Positions 21,669 through 33,752 are shown, counted from the stretch's first letter. The stretch: 64,000 bases of DNA from Xylogone sp. PMI_703 (GCA_021399445.1 JAJTUQ010000001.1:8804001-8868000); one strand, 5' to 3'. The notes: a model not told the origin generated them from the sequence alone. Program-made: numbers and translations.

Positions 21669-23392
21669 TTATTCAACCGAGGAACATCTTATTCCTATAG
21701 ATTTACACCAAGCTTCGAATTTCCATCTCTCAATCACCCCATCTCGATCCTCCCAACCTTCGCTCCAGATATCCTTTGTATCCAATATCCCGTTCGCAAT
21801 CCAACTACTTTGAGACATGTACAAGCCCCAGATATGCTTACCGTTTTCATCTCTCGTCGAATGTTGTCTGAAACTGATGATATCACCAGACATCTTCTGA
21901 CAGCTAACCTCCAGATGATGGAACCTAGACGGTGCTAATGCAAACAAGAGATGCGCTTTGAGAATAATACACATTGTATACGTCCCCCACAACGCCATAT
22001 GATTAACAGATCTAGAATTGAGAGTAGTGCTTTCAAATGTCGGCCAACGCAAATGAAGGTCATCTTTACACACTTCTGGCGTTTCACCCTGCGAGCTGGT
22101 TTGCAGTTCCGCTCGGCTTACCCACCATAACAAAGCATCTAAACCATTCCACAGGCGGCTTGTGATATCGTCGATGATGGCCTGAGGAACCGGGTAAGGA
22201 GAGAACACAATATCCGTGGTGTCTTTAAAGTATTTTGGCACACGGACGAGATGGCTCCACAAAGTAAAAGCAAGGTCTTTTTGGCCAGTAAGTGATTCGT
22301 CGTTGTAAATGGCCAAGCGCATGACCCGCTGCCATCGCCCTTCAGTCAGGAAGCATGAAGAATTGCTTAGTAATGCATCCATTACCTGCATCAGAAATTA
22401 AGCTACTCTCTTATATTTGCTCAAGGAATTCAAAATGCTTACCGTAGGTCCGATATGTACCATAAACAGTGCTATTTCGAATTCAGTATTGAACCTATGG
22501 GCATCTCGTATTTCGATTAAGCGGGTAGCACCGTTAATATGACGTATCCATGAATGCGCTTCTGAGTTTCCACCCAAAACCTGTAAGTGAAAAGATCAGT
22601 GGCTGGAACATATGATAGGTTATCAAATAGCAAAGGGGGCTAGCATGCTTCGAAAATACCGAGAAGAACCACTGCACACAACGTCTCCGGTGTCACTCGT
22701 TGAGTCTCATCAGCTATAGCTGCCCGAAGAGCTTTCAAAGCCTTGCTGTAATGCAATAAAGCAGTCACTTCTCCATTAGCAACCCTGCTGTCTGGGGATT
22801 GCATGATCTGCCGGAGCTTTGCAATAACACAGTCGGTAGCATGCCTTAGCGAGGCTACCTGCGCGTACCGGCTGGGGATAAAGGACAGTAATTTGCGGCT
22901 TCCTAGGTGTGGTACAGAGAAAAGATCCCGAGTTTGGGCAGGATCAGACGTCAAATGTGCTGATGTAGCAATACCGAGACGTAACCCCGTTAAGGGCGTG
23001 AGGTTCAATAAGAGGGAGAAGTCTTCCGGTAAGGCGAGGCCTAGAGATGCTGAGGGGGCAGGGAGGATGTTCGTATGCCGATAAGAGACCGTAGAATGGT
23101 GTCTCCGTCGCTTTGGGGCCGTGAACCCTCCCCTGTCTGAGGCAGCTACATCTGCATTGTGACGGGAGGATGTATTATTATCATGTTGAGCCTCTTCAGG
23201 TAATGGTAAATCTTCAGTCTGGTCGCCCTCTTCGAGAAATAGCGGATACTGTACTAAATTATACTGCCCGTAATCTCGCCTCTGTCTCCTGGCCACTGCG
23301 ACATCTTTCATAGCATATTGCCGCATAAGTCTTCGCACACTTCGGTCTCGGGGGAGTTTCCCTCCATCATAGATGACAAAAGGGAAGGACAT
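21669..23392 (-). CDS. Fungal transcription-factor-like protein without zinc cluster
   Basis: A 532-residue member of a widespread fungal family whose N-terminus reads MSFPFVIYDGG, then RSVRRLMRQYAMKDVAVARR, a conserved basic segment. The rest is an alpha-helical fungal-specific regulator domain (SLLLNLTPLTG, then PETLCAVVLLGIFE, VLGGNSEAHSWIRHINGA, TRLIEIRD). Exons are 22649-23392, 22443-22580 and 21669-22385, all phase 0. Intron 1 (22581-22648) begins GC instead of GT (GAA|GCATGC), a GC-AG intron required to join E to VLGGNS. No Zn2Cys6 motif precedes the start, which is usual in this family. Direct DNA binding is unproven. Confidence 0.78.
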
Positions 23393-24919
23393 CTATCTCC
23401 GCAGAGTCGCCACGCAGATTTACCTGACTACGCCAGCTAAGATGCGGCCTTCAGGGATAGTATTGTCGCTAGAGAGTGTGATTGCATCGGAAAAGTATCT
23501 CTTTTGTAGAACAAGGCTACCAGAGACCAATTCTGCCTTAGTTATAACAAGATTGAGACGCTTACCAATCCGATTGGGCGCTATCTTAATAGAATTTCGG
23601 GATTAACGGTAGTAAGTATTAGCGACTATGATATAATCAGTAGAATTAAGATTTGTAAACATTTTTGATGATAATTCGAGTAAGTATCAGTGCATTTTCA
23701 TAACGCGTAACGCGGCGTAATACATATTATTACAGTGGACAAAATGTATTCTATTGGGAGATTGATTATTGTTGTATTCTACGTACGGGCAATGGAGAGT
23801 TGCAGCCATAAGCTACAGCTCCCCGCCAAAACAGGTCTAACGTGCACGTCGCCCAACAATCCCAGAGCATCAGTATCAACAGTATGATAATTAAGAATCC
23901 ACGGAGTAAAGTTAAAATTTAAATGGGGTAATGCAATGCCATACGAGTTATAGCACTAGTGGTAAGCAAAGACACATACAAATATGGTAAGACAATGACT
24001 CAATCAATTGCAGATACAGATGCTACTCCACCACTGTAGTGTTTACACTAATATATGGGTAAGGAATAACATATCAGATAGCAAAGCATAATATTCTTGT
24101 GCAGCTACTTAGGCAGAAAGACGAGTAAATCATATTATCTACCTAGTGTACGGGCATCCGCTGATTTAAAGGAGTTCGTAAAATCAACTTCGCTGAAAAA
24201 GCATTGCAACTGGTATGCCAAGAGTTCAATGATATCAAGTCCCATCTAGTAGTGAGGGACTGGTTCGGAGCTAGCTGGCTAGGGACCGCGGCTGCAGCCC
24301 AAGCTTCCATGTCACAAGCACACAAGCAGTATCATCAGGAAGTGAGTACAAGCAGAATGTTTGGTGCACATATTTAAAACTAACGAAGTCAAATATGCTC
24401 TGAACAAGAACAGATATTACTTTGAAATCTGTCCATGAGGTTACTGCTGCTTGTGTATGCGAATTTAGTATCTTCCAAGTGTCTTGAGAATGCTACAATA
24501 AAAGTCAAGGCAACTTGCAAATACCACATATTCAAAGGATCCTGCTAACGTACACGTCAAAAGATTACAAGTGGCCACTCAAAAAACGTTTTATAATGCA
24601 TAAATTTTCTTCAGTTCAAGTTCTAATCTGATCTTAAAACGAGCGACGAAAGGTTAGTCTCCAAATCTCCACATCCACTGTGCCCGAGTCTCCATTTGTA
24701 TTTCCATCACCTCCAATCGTATTCAACTATGTACTGTTCATATTTGAAGTACATGGTGACTATGTTCATGTAAACCACTGCGCAGTAGACGTATGGTTGG
24801 GTTGCTGAAATGGTGTCTCTTGCGGGCTATTGAACAAGTGCTGCAAAACATTATATGAGCTTATTAATTCGTGGAATGGCTTGTGGCATACTATAATCCA
24901 TACCATAGAGTATAACTTT
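23393..24919. other. Intergenic region
   Basis: AT-rich. At about 24175-24350 a plus-strand frame reads INFAEKALQLVCQEFNDIK and continues openly to YHQE, which looks protein-like but was not identified and has no start. Otherwise empty. Confidence 0.4.
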
Positions 24920-25171
24920 CTAGCACGTGATGCAAGGGCCATCAGCGCAGGAAGCAATACCCCCAGTTTCACAACAAGCATCGCATCTTGCAAAAGTTCC
25001 GTCGTTGCAAAAACAACCACCTGGATTTGGACCAGGCTGTGGGTATCCATCTGCACCACCGGTTCCTGGCGGTGCGTCGAGTCGCTTGGCCAAGGGATCA
25101 TTGCTAGAAGGCATGGCTGACGCCAAGCTGGCGGATGCGAGAACGGCAGAGAAAAGAACAAGGAGCTTCAT
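24920..25171 (-). CDS. Small secreted cysteine-rich protein
   Basis: A protein of 83 residues with a clear signal peptide, MKLLVLFSAVLASASLASA, followed by a short propeptide ending in a Kex2-like LAKR site. The mature part is rich in Gly and Pro at first and then has eight cysteines in its last 33 residues (CFC, CDACC, and three singles near the end), suggesting four disulfides. It ends in CITC. Size, secretion and cysteine content are those of fungal effector or antimicrobial candidates. No homologous family is recognised, so the role is open. Confidence 0.78.
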   Translation of the reverse strand: MKLLVLFSAVLASASLASAMPSSNDPLAKRLDAPPGTGGADGYPQPGPNPGGCFCNDGTFARCDACCETGGIASCADGPCITC

Positions 25172-26687
25172 TTTGAGTTGAGTACTGAAAAGAAGTTTTT
25201 GATATGATAAGCTTTAGTATGATGGATGTTGAAAGAGGCTTAAGAGAAGATGTGTTAGAGATCGTGAAAGGAGAAAGAGGTCGGGAGTTTAATGTCTTTA
25301 AATATCTGATGATTCATAGAGGTGACTACTGAGTCCTTTTCTATATTTGACAGTTCTAACACTCTGTGCAGAGTTGAACGCGTGAATCGAAACGAGGGTA
25401 CATTCTAGGTTTGAGAGATGTCATGATGGGAAAGTCGATACGGGTTTGATTGCTACCAGTAAACCAGACAGTGAAGTGGTCACAACTCATACCATTACCA
25501 TAAGCTATGTTTCTCTAAACAGAAATCTTAGCTACCTTGCGTTCATAGGAAGTCTTAGTTACGATATTTTGCACTTATGTAACCTAAATTCAGGGATAAG
25601 TGTTTATTAATCAGGGCGACGATCGCAGTTAAATTAATGGAGAGGGTTGAAACGAAATAGGGAAGTTGTTACGAATAGTGAAGGTTGTAACGAGTGAAAC
25701 AGTTCATAGCATGCATTATAATGGTGCTTAGCATTTAGAATAATTTTATGATTAGTGAAATATGACTACTCTGTATCTTTGCAACGTAATTCCCTGGCTG
25801 TCCGGCTTGGTCTTACCGGCCACTTAATTTAAGGCGAATTGAGTAAAATCGCCCCTAGCAATATCGACAACTACATTACTCATACGGCGAAGACAATTCT
25901 ATTTACTTATATACTTACTACTAAATATGTATACTTTTTCTAAGATAACTGATACCAGCCAATTATGTAATATTAGCACATGAGCGTGATTTTACGCCTA
26001 AAATCATAGCTAATGGTATTGTAGATATTTAAGATAAGAGGCCAGGTAATATCCACAGTTAGATCAACTTAATTAGCTGTGCACCAAAAGTTTGTCGTGC
26101 GACTATACAGTTGTCGATATTACTAAGGGCGACCTTGACCTAAATTTAAGTGGCCGGCAAGACTGGGTGGCTGGACAGATAGGGAATTTCATCTGTACTA
26201 TTCACCCCTCAAAAATCCACCCCCAACTCCCCCCCCCCCCCGGCAGCGCAACAACGAGGGTTAAAGTGGATATTATTGTAGGTATTCAGTGAGGTCTAAC
26301 AAGGACCACAAAAATCTTACTCTCTTATTTGATTAACGTTTTTTATAGAGAAAGTATCCACAGTACAAGGGATTAAGCTACCGGGCCACTGAACCAGCTT
26401 GTTTACAACTTCAGTGATGCTTTTTTTAGATAATATCATTAATGACACAAATCTGCCCCTTTTCTGCAGCGTCAATACCGTAATAACAACTAGCGAGAGT
26501 GTCAGTGCCGCTGTACCTAAGAACAATAAAGCCGTCCGTCTAGGCTCAAAATATGCCCCAACATTCTGCAGCGCAAAAGGCATGACGATTAAAGACTCGC
26601 AAGTCCAAATGTTATACTGTTTATGACAATTGAGCTTAAGACCAAGTTGCTCCTTTACTTAGTGTCACCAGAGATCAGACCCTCTGT
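25172..26687. other. Intergenic region with poly-C tract
   Basis: AT-rich with a run of 13 C at 26229-26241. A minus-strand ORF at 26317-26583 encodes one hydrophobic segment (TALLFLGTAALTLSLVVI) without family resemblance; it may be a chance frame. Confidence 0.4.
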
Positions 26688-26951
26688 GATAAATTTATCG
26701 AACGGCCTTACCTATATCGATGCGAGTTGGCAGACTTCCTCTATCGTAAGTTTGGGGAAAGGATCTCGGAAAGATCCATCGGTCGGACTCTACGGTCGAT
26801 CAGCAGGACGAGAACAACCATCCACCGCATCGCACAACGGTGGGATGGCGACCCTCGAGATTATTATATACATAGGATATCAAAGTACGAGCTTGTCTTT
26901 GCTGGTGAGTCTGGCTGCGGTGGCAGGGCGGGCACAGGCGTTCTTTCTTAG
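26688..26951 (+). pseudogene. Tc1/mariner transposase fragment
   Basis: An 88-codon frame reads ERPYLYRCELADFLYRKFG, then SERSIGRTLRSISRTRTT, RIAQRWDGDPRDYYIHRIS and ELVFAGESGCGGRAG. This is the second helix-turn-helix and start of the DDE domain of Tc1-type (DDE_3) transposases, in which the last segment is normally VYVDESGCDKR, so the first catalytic Asp is replaced by Gly. Neither end of the element is recognisable. Confidence 0.72.
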
Positions 26952-27017
26952 CAAAAATCCAAAACAAAGGGCGACAGCTTTATGTATCCGTTCATTCGTT
27001 AAGTCGATCGGCAATTG

Positions 27018-29200
27018 CTAATGTAAGGCCATGATAAAAGGCTCGGTCACATTATGGACCTTATTCTTCCTCAAAGAATAGCTATCATCCAAGAAGCAGT
27101 CCGTAACAAACCCATAATGCTTAATCGATGGAATCGCGAGCTTTATCTGCTCGAGACTCAAATCCAAGGTCTCGTCCTCCAGAAACATCCCGAGTACGGC
27201 TTGAAAGATGTCATCATCTATGCGTGAGTGCTTATCTGATGGGGAGAGTGGATGGAACACGAAATCGGTTGTGGGGGTCGTCTCGTCAGCCATGCTGACA
27301 ATGATGTCTCCTACTTGGACTGATACAGGCACAAGAGCCAGATTTCCACTGGCCATCCTTGCCAGACGCTTGCCTTCAATATGCTGGCTCTCAAGGTGGC
27401 CAGTAATAATAAGAACAAGGATTAATGGGACGGTAAATCCCAGCCGCGAATCATGAGGCTCATGGAGTGTACGGTTATAAGTAAAGCTGTATTCATCCGG
27501 CGTTGCGGGGAGGACACTGTCGTCGTTAACTGCCTTCCTCCACACCGTATAGACATCGGCCCAGACTTTTCTAATCTCATCAAAGCTTTTCTGCGCTACC
27601 CAGATACCATCTAAGACATGACCTTCCTGCTTAAACTGAGCGTCTACGCGAGTCCAGCTTGAGATTACTCTCTGTCGAGACTCTGTTGGAATACGATGGG
27701 CCGAGAGTTCCAAGCTGATAGAGACAATGAAATTGGCCCAAGGAACGCCACAGGCAATGACGCTATCAGATTCCAGGGGTATCTTGGTAACTTCAGTCTG
27801 GTGGGAAGGACCGGAGAACTGGTAGTGAGACCTGTCAAGCGATGGGATAGTCCAGTCCGGGGACCATGAGGGCAGATCCTTGCGAGAAGTGTGGACTGCG
27901 CTGTCGAGAACACACCTCAGCACCGTTGGGATCCCGTACTCTTTCACAAGGTACCTCGCGCAAGTTGTGTACAGCTGTACGTCCGTCATCGAGTAATCCA
28001 CTCTCAGGTCCCCTTGCCTGCTGTCGGAAGCGAAGCCCAGGTGCGCGAATATCATGTCTCGCGGATCAGTAACGCCTGTGCCTCGTCGTGCCTCCAATAG
28101 GTCCAGCAATTCGTTTCTTCTGGCATATCTCTTGTTTGGAGTCTCTAGGGCGGCATCATGTTCTTCGGCATCGCCCGTCTCGGAAGCCGTGTGATGTTCT
28201 CTGCGGGCTTGTTCCATATCGCCAAGGACCTGAATCCCCTTAATTTCTACTGCATCTAATAAATCGAGAAGTTTGTCCAGATGATTGTCTCGCCGGCTCC
28301 GTCTCAGCCTCCTGAATCTGCGATTTCCAGGGCTCCTGTCTGACAGAGGTGCATGACCTCGGCAAATTGGGCCCATTTGATTCTCGTCTTGCCACACTGA
28401 ATCCAGGGGCTTTGAGAGAAGACCAATTCTTGAAACACCCAAACGCGTGTAAACCATTCCTTCCTCAATATAGGTTTGACTGAAACGATGGAGTCCGTAT
28501 TATCATCTTGGCTTCGACGCGGAGACAAAGCGGCCAAAGAATGACTGTCAAGGCCGTCAATGTCTGCCGGCCCGAGGTAGATGACTGTGTGTTGTGCTGT
28601 CGCATAGATCTGACCCATGAGACCGATCTGTCTCGCCTTCTCTTTGTTGTCGTCCTGGTTGATGCAGATGCCGTCGGCCCAGAGCAGGAACACCCTGGTC
28701 TCGTCGCGCAAATCGCGAAGCGCTGAGTAGAGATTCTGAGTGATCATCAACCGTGTCCCGTCTATGTAGACTCTCTTGGTCTTATCTGGGCAGCCCCAGA
28801 CGTATGAAAGCGCCGTGTACATATAGTAACCAAATATATCTCGCTTGTCACAAGCCGAGAGCGAGACCTCTATCAGACGGCAGTGAAAGGTAGCCTCAGG
28901 TTCACAGCTCGGCTGTAACTCAATCAGCCGGATAGTGTCATACCCTACCAGTGGTTTATATGTGTACATTAGGGTATCATCGTTGAGGACTGCTTGGGCG
29001 ACTTTCAGCATGTTATTTCCCATTCTCCGGGGCAGACACGTACTGGCAATGACGATTGGCCTTCTCCAAGCTTGTCCCTTGACTTGCGATGCTGCTCTTG
29101 AGGCGTAAGCAGAAGGAATCAGGCACGAACCCCAGGATTCTGCCGTTTCATTAACGTGCTTTATAAGCAAGTGGTTGGTACTGTGACGACTGCAGCCCAA
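27018..29200 (-). CDS. HET-domain protein with a frame break
   Basis: A heterokaryon-incompatibility (HET) protein of about 700 residues. The first frame (28304-29200) contains the domain landmarks YTALSYVWGCPD, LLWADGICINQDDNKEKA, RQIGLMGQIYATAQHTVIYL and REWFTRVWVFQELVFS. The second (27018 to about 28325) contains RRLRRSRRDNHLDKL, VTDPRDMIFAHLGFASD, LPSWSPDWTIPSL and a C-terminal GFVTDCFLD. The landmarks continue from one frame to the other near 28305-28325 without an intron-like sequence, so one base has been lost or gained. The start may be at a later in-frame ATG (MLKVAQAV). HET proteins trigger cell death when they meet an incompatible partner; the partner is unknown. Confidence 0.85.
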
Positions 29201-29460
29201 TGGTCACATGATCAATCTAGGGCTACCTACCAAAAAGCAATTATTCTGTGACAGCACAAGAAAAGAGGCCTCAAGGTAGAAGCGTAATATCGATGAGAAA
29301 CTTAGATTATAAAGCTAAAGAGAGGTCTAATTAGAACAAGCTATGCTTGCTTCTCGCTACGCTCGAAGGAGGGGGATAAGGTCACGTGTACTGATTTCAG
29401 CTCTCTCCGCATATTTATTAACTCAAGCTCTATACATATAGAGGGTACAATGCTTTATAC

Positions 29461-30015
29461 GCCAACGACCTTTGGCTGTTGGCTGTAAGGTGTATAATAT
29501 CTGGGCTCCTGACCTACGGCCAGTAGCCTCATACTACTCTGAATTGAATACAATACTCCATTCGCCAACAGCCCTCGCTTCTCTCTGGCTATTGGCTCAA
29601 GTGCTTGAATACTGTATAACTTGTACGATCTATATGGCCTGTACAGTGTTTGGGCTACTGACCTCCGGCCAATAGCTTTCTATTACTCTGAATTGAATAT
29701 AATGCTCTGACTATTGGCTCAAGGGTTTGAATACTACAGCTTGTGTAACTGTACAGCTACCACTCCACTGTACAACTACCATTTTACTGTACCGCTACCA
29801 CTCTACTGTACAGCTATCACTCTACTGTACAGCTACCACTTTACTGTACAACTACCACTTTACTGTACAACTATCACTCTACTGTACAGCTACTACTCTA
29901 CTATACGCTAACGCCCTTCGGCCGTTAGCTGTTGAATTTGAGTAATATTATACTCTCTGGTCACTGGCCTGTAAGCTCTATAGGCTCTGTAAGCCAACGT
30001 CCTGCGGCCATTGGC
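29461..30015 (+). repeat. Cluster of 23-nt hairpin palindromes
   Basis: Five 23-nt imperfect palindromes of one family occur at 29461-29483, 29505-29527, 29654-29676, 29907-29929 and 29993-30015. Each has a 7-nt left arm (GCCAACG, GCTCCTG, GCTACTG, GCTAACG, GCCAACG), a core of the type nCCTnCGGC, and a matching right arm. Arm substitutions are partly compensatory: GCTAACG pairs with CGTTAGC at 29907, GCTACTG with CAATAGC at 29654. A related longer form lies at about 29564-29596. Between copies the words GAATTGAATAYAAT and TATTGGCTCAAG recur, so the cluster also has a larger period. Confidence 0.65.
29749..29900 (+). repeat. 19-bp minisatellite, eight copies
   Basis: Eight exact-length copies of a unit like CTGTACAGCTACCACTCTA cover 152 bp. 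Copies differ at few sites, such as CAGCTA/CAACTA and ACTCTA/ACTTTA. Each contains the palindrome TGTACA or a variant. The array lies between members of the hairpin cluster. An incidental open frame through it is not a gene. Confidence 0.88.
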
Positions 30016-32260
30016 TAGAAAGAGAGGAAAACAATGAAAACGTACAATTAGAGTATATGAAACATTTTTTACCAAATATTTGAGTACTTACAATCAACCT
30101 AGAGAGTGGTTTAGCCTAGAAAGTAGTTCAGTAAATATATTTTATAAGAGCAATTTATAACTGTTTACTCTTTTTATATAACCTCAGTTGCAATAAGCAA
30201 TACTAAAGTAAACAAAACAAATAAATAATTTGATTATGTTGATCAATATCTCTTTTTTATACTATAGCTAAAGAGGTTATGATGAGGAACCCGTTAACCA
30301 ATAAAATTATAGATCACGAGCCAATCGAATAGCTTAAATGGCCATTTCCCGACCAATAGAAATCACCCTATATTATTCAAATTATGTAAGCGTATCCACA
30401 AATATTTCAATAAGATATAGACTAGGACAAAGGTGGAATTCCCCAAACTCATCCTCTCAATGTGTGGGACATTTTAGGCATACGTCCGTTGATCTGCTGA
30501 AAGCTGCTTAAGTTTTCAGTGGCAGCTTAGGGCGCAAGGGAATATTAGAATTACCTGTTTAGTCTAAATGTCAACACTTAAATAGATTACAGACTAGCCG
30601 GCATAGCTTAACATTACATAGAATTCACCGCGGGCACAAACGCGTGCCCATTCACACGGATCTTGTTTAAAGTGAGACCCAACTAATGGCCTTATGCTAT
30701 CGGCCAGCTTCATATCCCTTACAAATTCGGTTCGATTGAGAAGCAACTCGGTTACTGATAGGATTCAAAACTGGTCGTTCTTCCATCTACAATCAGTCAA
30801 TACGTGATGATGTCTGCGGGACAATTGTGAGACGTTTGTGGGACAGTAAATGGTGTTCGCGGAACCTTTATTGCATGCATGAGAAATGTTTGACCTATGG
30901 CAAGGACAAAAGGTTTGCTTGGGTATTGAACTCTGGTTCACGCCCCAGGGCCCTAGAAATTATCTGAGACCGTCTCACAGGGTCATCTTAATAGGTAAAC
31001 AAAAGTTTCCCAAATTCATAAGCTGATAATATATTCCCCGTGGGGCATTGCTTAGCGGTCCACCACCCAAGGTTTGGTACCGCAACCTAAGGATATGCGA
31101 CCTGGCGGCAATGCTGTCGATGACTTTGGAAACCTGTAGCACATCCTTCTAATCAATAGCATGGAGGCTGGACCAGCTGTAGATTCACAAGCACGAATGA
31201 GTATACATGAAAGGGTTCCCGTCAGATTTTAGAGATCAATTTATAGCCATCCTTAGCCTTTAGGAATACAACTTGCTACCTAACTCCAGCCTCATACTTG
31301 TCTTGCCTCCTAATAGTTGTTTGTATTCTTGCCTAGGTTTGTCTTGTTACATTGCACTTCAGGCACTGCTAATTACAACAAGTGTACATTTAGGTTAGTG
31401 CTACAGTTAGCGGTATATAACGTACGTAACGTGCTTATAGGTAGACTTTGGAGTCCCACTAATCCTAAGATTGAAAGGAATGTCTATTACGTCAGTGCCA
31501 ATGACTGAACTTGCAGGCAAAGCAGGGGTTACGAGTGATGAGGACAAATTGAGAGTTTCGTAATGGTAAAATATTCACTGCACCAGCTAGTAAGCAAATC
31601 ACCAAAAATCTAAATTCCATATCTGTAAACTTCTTAAACGAAAGAAAACATGAGCATCTAGAACCTAAACCCTTAGCTGACTCAGTTGAGCCAGGGAGCC
31701 CCTTATCTCCGATAGGGAGCCATGCAAAGACGGCAGCTTCTTACATGAAGGCGGTCTCCATTTAGCATACCTAAGCCTAGAGAGCTACGTAACGCCCAAC
31801 AGACATCGCTTTTAGAAAGATTGAATAATCATTATCATTACAGCATTATTAAATCTTTGTTACAAATCAAGTTTGGAGCAGCGATCAAATCCGTCTGATA
31901 AAATGGCAATTTCATACAGCGAAGCTACTGAGACTTCTTTCTGTGAGCTAAACGGATGCGGTAAAGAGTACGCCAAAGAGGGAACCACATTATGTAGCAC
32001 GGTTACGTCCTCAACTTTAACCTTCATCAGTTCAACAATTTGCTTAGAAATTATAGATCAGGACTGTATAATTCGACTAAGCTTACAAACGTCCCGATGT
32101 AAATCTCGGGTTGCTAGTTGCGTGCCTCAAATTATAACCAAATACATAGTCTTTATAACTATAGCAAATAACCATCTTTTACAACTCCATCCATCACCAT
32201 TACCGCAATTCTATATTATCGCAAGACAACTTCCCATTAAGTCAAAAATACAAGAACAAG

Positions 32261-33196
32261 ATGTCCAAACTACTCGTCATATTCGGAATTACAGGCCAGC
32301 AGGGTGCTTCCCTGGCCACGCGTGTCCTCTCAACTCCTTCCCTGTCTTCTCAATTCAAGATACGTGGGATTACTCGCAATCCTTCGTCACCTTCTGCTCT
32401 GGCATGGGCACGGAAAGGAATCGAAGTCGTCAAAGGCGACCTTGACGACTCCTCGTCCTTGGCCGCCGCTCTGGTTGGTGCGCATACAGTCTATGGAATG
32501 ACCAATTCCCCCTTCGACCAGACGAAGAAACACGCCGAGATCGAGCAGGGCAAACGGCTGGCCGATGCTGCACTTACAGCAAGTGCCAAGTATCTCATAT
32601 GGTCGACGACCCCTTCTGCGGTTGCCATATCTTCTGGCACGTTGAATCAAGTCGCCCACTTTGACGCAAAGGCTGATGTTGAGGATTACATCCGCTCTCT
32701 CCCAATCCGGCACACATTTTATGCCCCTGGAGCATTCATGCAAAACTTTCTTGGGCCCTTCCGCCCACAGCCGGATGGTCAAGGCGGATTTGCTTTGATT
32801 CAGTTTGTCAAGCCAGAGACAGAGATGCCACTTCTCGATGTGGTGAATGACACCGGCAAGTTCGTTGGTGCAATGTTGGAGAATCCTGATGCATACGATG
32901 GCAAATATGTTGCAGCAGCTGGTGGTGTATACTCTTTTCAAGAAGCTGCCAAAATCATAAGCAAGGTCTCGGGGAAAAGGGTCGGTTACAAACAGATCCC
33001 AGAAGATGGGTGGAAAGCACACCTTCCTGACTTCATGAAGGAAGAGATGGCAGAGATGATGAAATTATTCCAGGACTATGGCTACTACGGAAAGGAAACT
33101 AATAGCATTGTTCAGGAGGGGAAAAAGCACATCGATGGAATCACAATATTTGAAGAATTTGTAAATGAAAACTTGGAAGCCATGGGTCTTGCTTGA
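32261..33196 (+). CDS. NmrA-like NAD(P)-binding protein
   Basis: A 311-residue single-exon protein of the atypical-SDR NmrA family. It opens MSKLLVIFGITGQQGASLA with the dinucleotide motif GITGQQG at 9-15, followed by GIEVVKGDLDDSSSL, YLIWSTTPSAV, FYAPGAFMQNFLG, PLLDVVNDTGKFV and YVAAAGGVYSFQEAAKIIS. Members include redox sensors that bind transcription factors and true reductases; the sequence does not say which. It lacks the SDR Tyr-xxx-Lys pair, typical of the NmrA group. A 3-kb gene-free region lies upstream. Confidence 0.88.
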   Translation: MSKLLVIFGITGQQGASLATRVLSTPSLSSQFKIRGITRNPSSPSALAWARKGIEVVKGDLDDSSSLAAALVGAHTVYGMTNSPFDQTKKHAEIEQGKRLADAALTASAKYLIWSTTPSAVAISSGTLNQVAHFDAKADVEDYIRSLPIRHTFYAPGAFMQNFLGPFRPQPDGQGGFALIQFVKPETEMPLLDVVNDTGKFVGAMLENPDAYDGKYVAAAGGVYSFQEAAKIISKVSGKRVGYKQIPEDGWKAHLPDFMKEEMAEMMKLFQDYGYYGKETNSIVQEGKKHIDGITIFEEFVNENLEAMGLA

Positions 33197-33752
33197 TTAT
33201 GTAGATGGTATATTTGGTATATATGGCATCGATGCCATATAAATAGATACGAGTTATTACTCCATTATAGAGGTTTGTTGGGTTAAACTGTCAATACTTT
33301 AATGCACTTTTACAATCCTACACCTGCCTTATTAGTATAAATTACTCATTCTAATCCCACCCAGTGTATCTTTTGGATATCTTAGCATCTCAACCTTCTT
33401 ACCCATAGCTATGCCAAGCACAACGGACCTCTGAAAAATGTGAGAGAGTAATAAACCAGGTGAAAACAACACGTAAATTTGTCCACTGAGTTCAATTTTC
33501 TAAGAAATATAAGATTCTCAATGTCATCCATGTATTCGGCATACCCGCGAAACTACTTCAATAATAAAAGTTGATATGTAAGTTGATCCCACCCAACCAC
33601 TAATTACTTAAAACACACCTTCTGGCAGAACTCTATTTATAATATCTGAGTGTTTAACCATCGAAAATTTCTTTGTAGCGGTACTGACCCATAATAATAG
33701 ATTTCTATATACCTCCTAAAGATGCCTAAATATTCAATCAAATAATCTTCCG
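33197..33752. other. Intergenic region between convergent genes
   Basis: A 556-bp spacer between the 3' ends of the NmrA-like and SDR genes. No structure recognised. Confidence 0.5.

Larger units (their letters stand above)
29201..32260. other. Gene-free, repeat-bearing region
   Basis: Three kilobases without a supported gene. The first third carries the hairpin cluster and the minisatellite listed separately. From 30030 on I see only AT-rich sequence and short frames. Confidence 0.5.

Noticed and set aside
29714..29945. Open frames through the 29.7 kb region encoding repeated YHFTVQL-like peptides
   Set aside because: They are the translation of the 19-bp minisatellite; unit length 19 is not a multiple of three, and no start context or homology supports a gene.
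30940..30985. Sequence resembling a tRNA T-arm (TTGAACTCTGG)
   Set aside because: No acceptor stem or other arms can be formed around it.
31873..32445. 190-codon frame overlapping the NmrA-like gene start
   Set aside because: Different frame from the NmrA-like gene, no domain features, low-complexity composition; a chance frame.
32387..33022. 211-codon antisense frame in the NmrA-like gene
   Set aside because: A shadow of the well-supported plus-strand gene.
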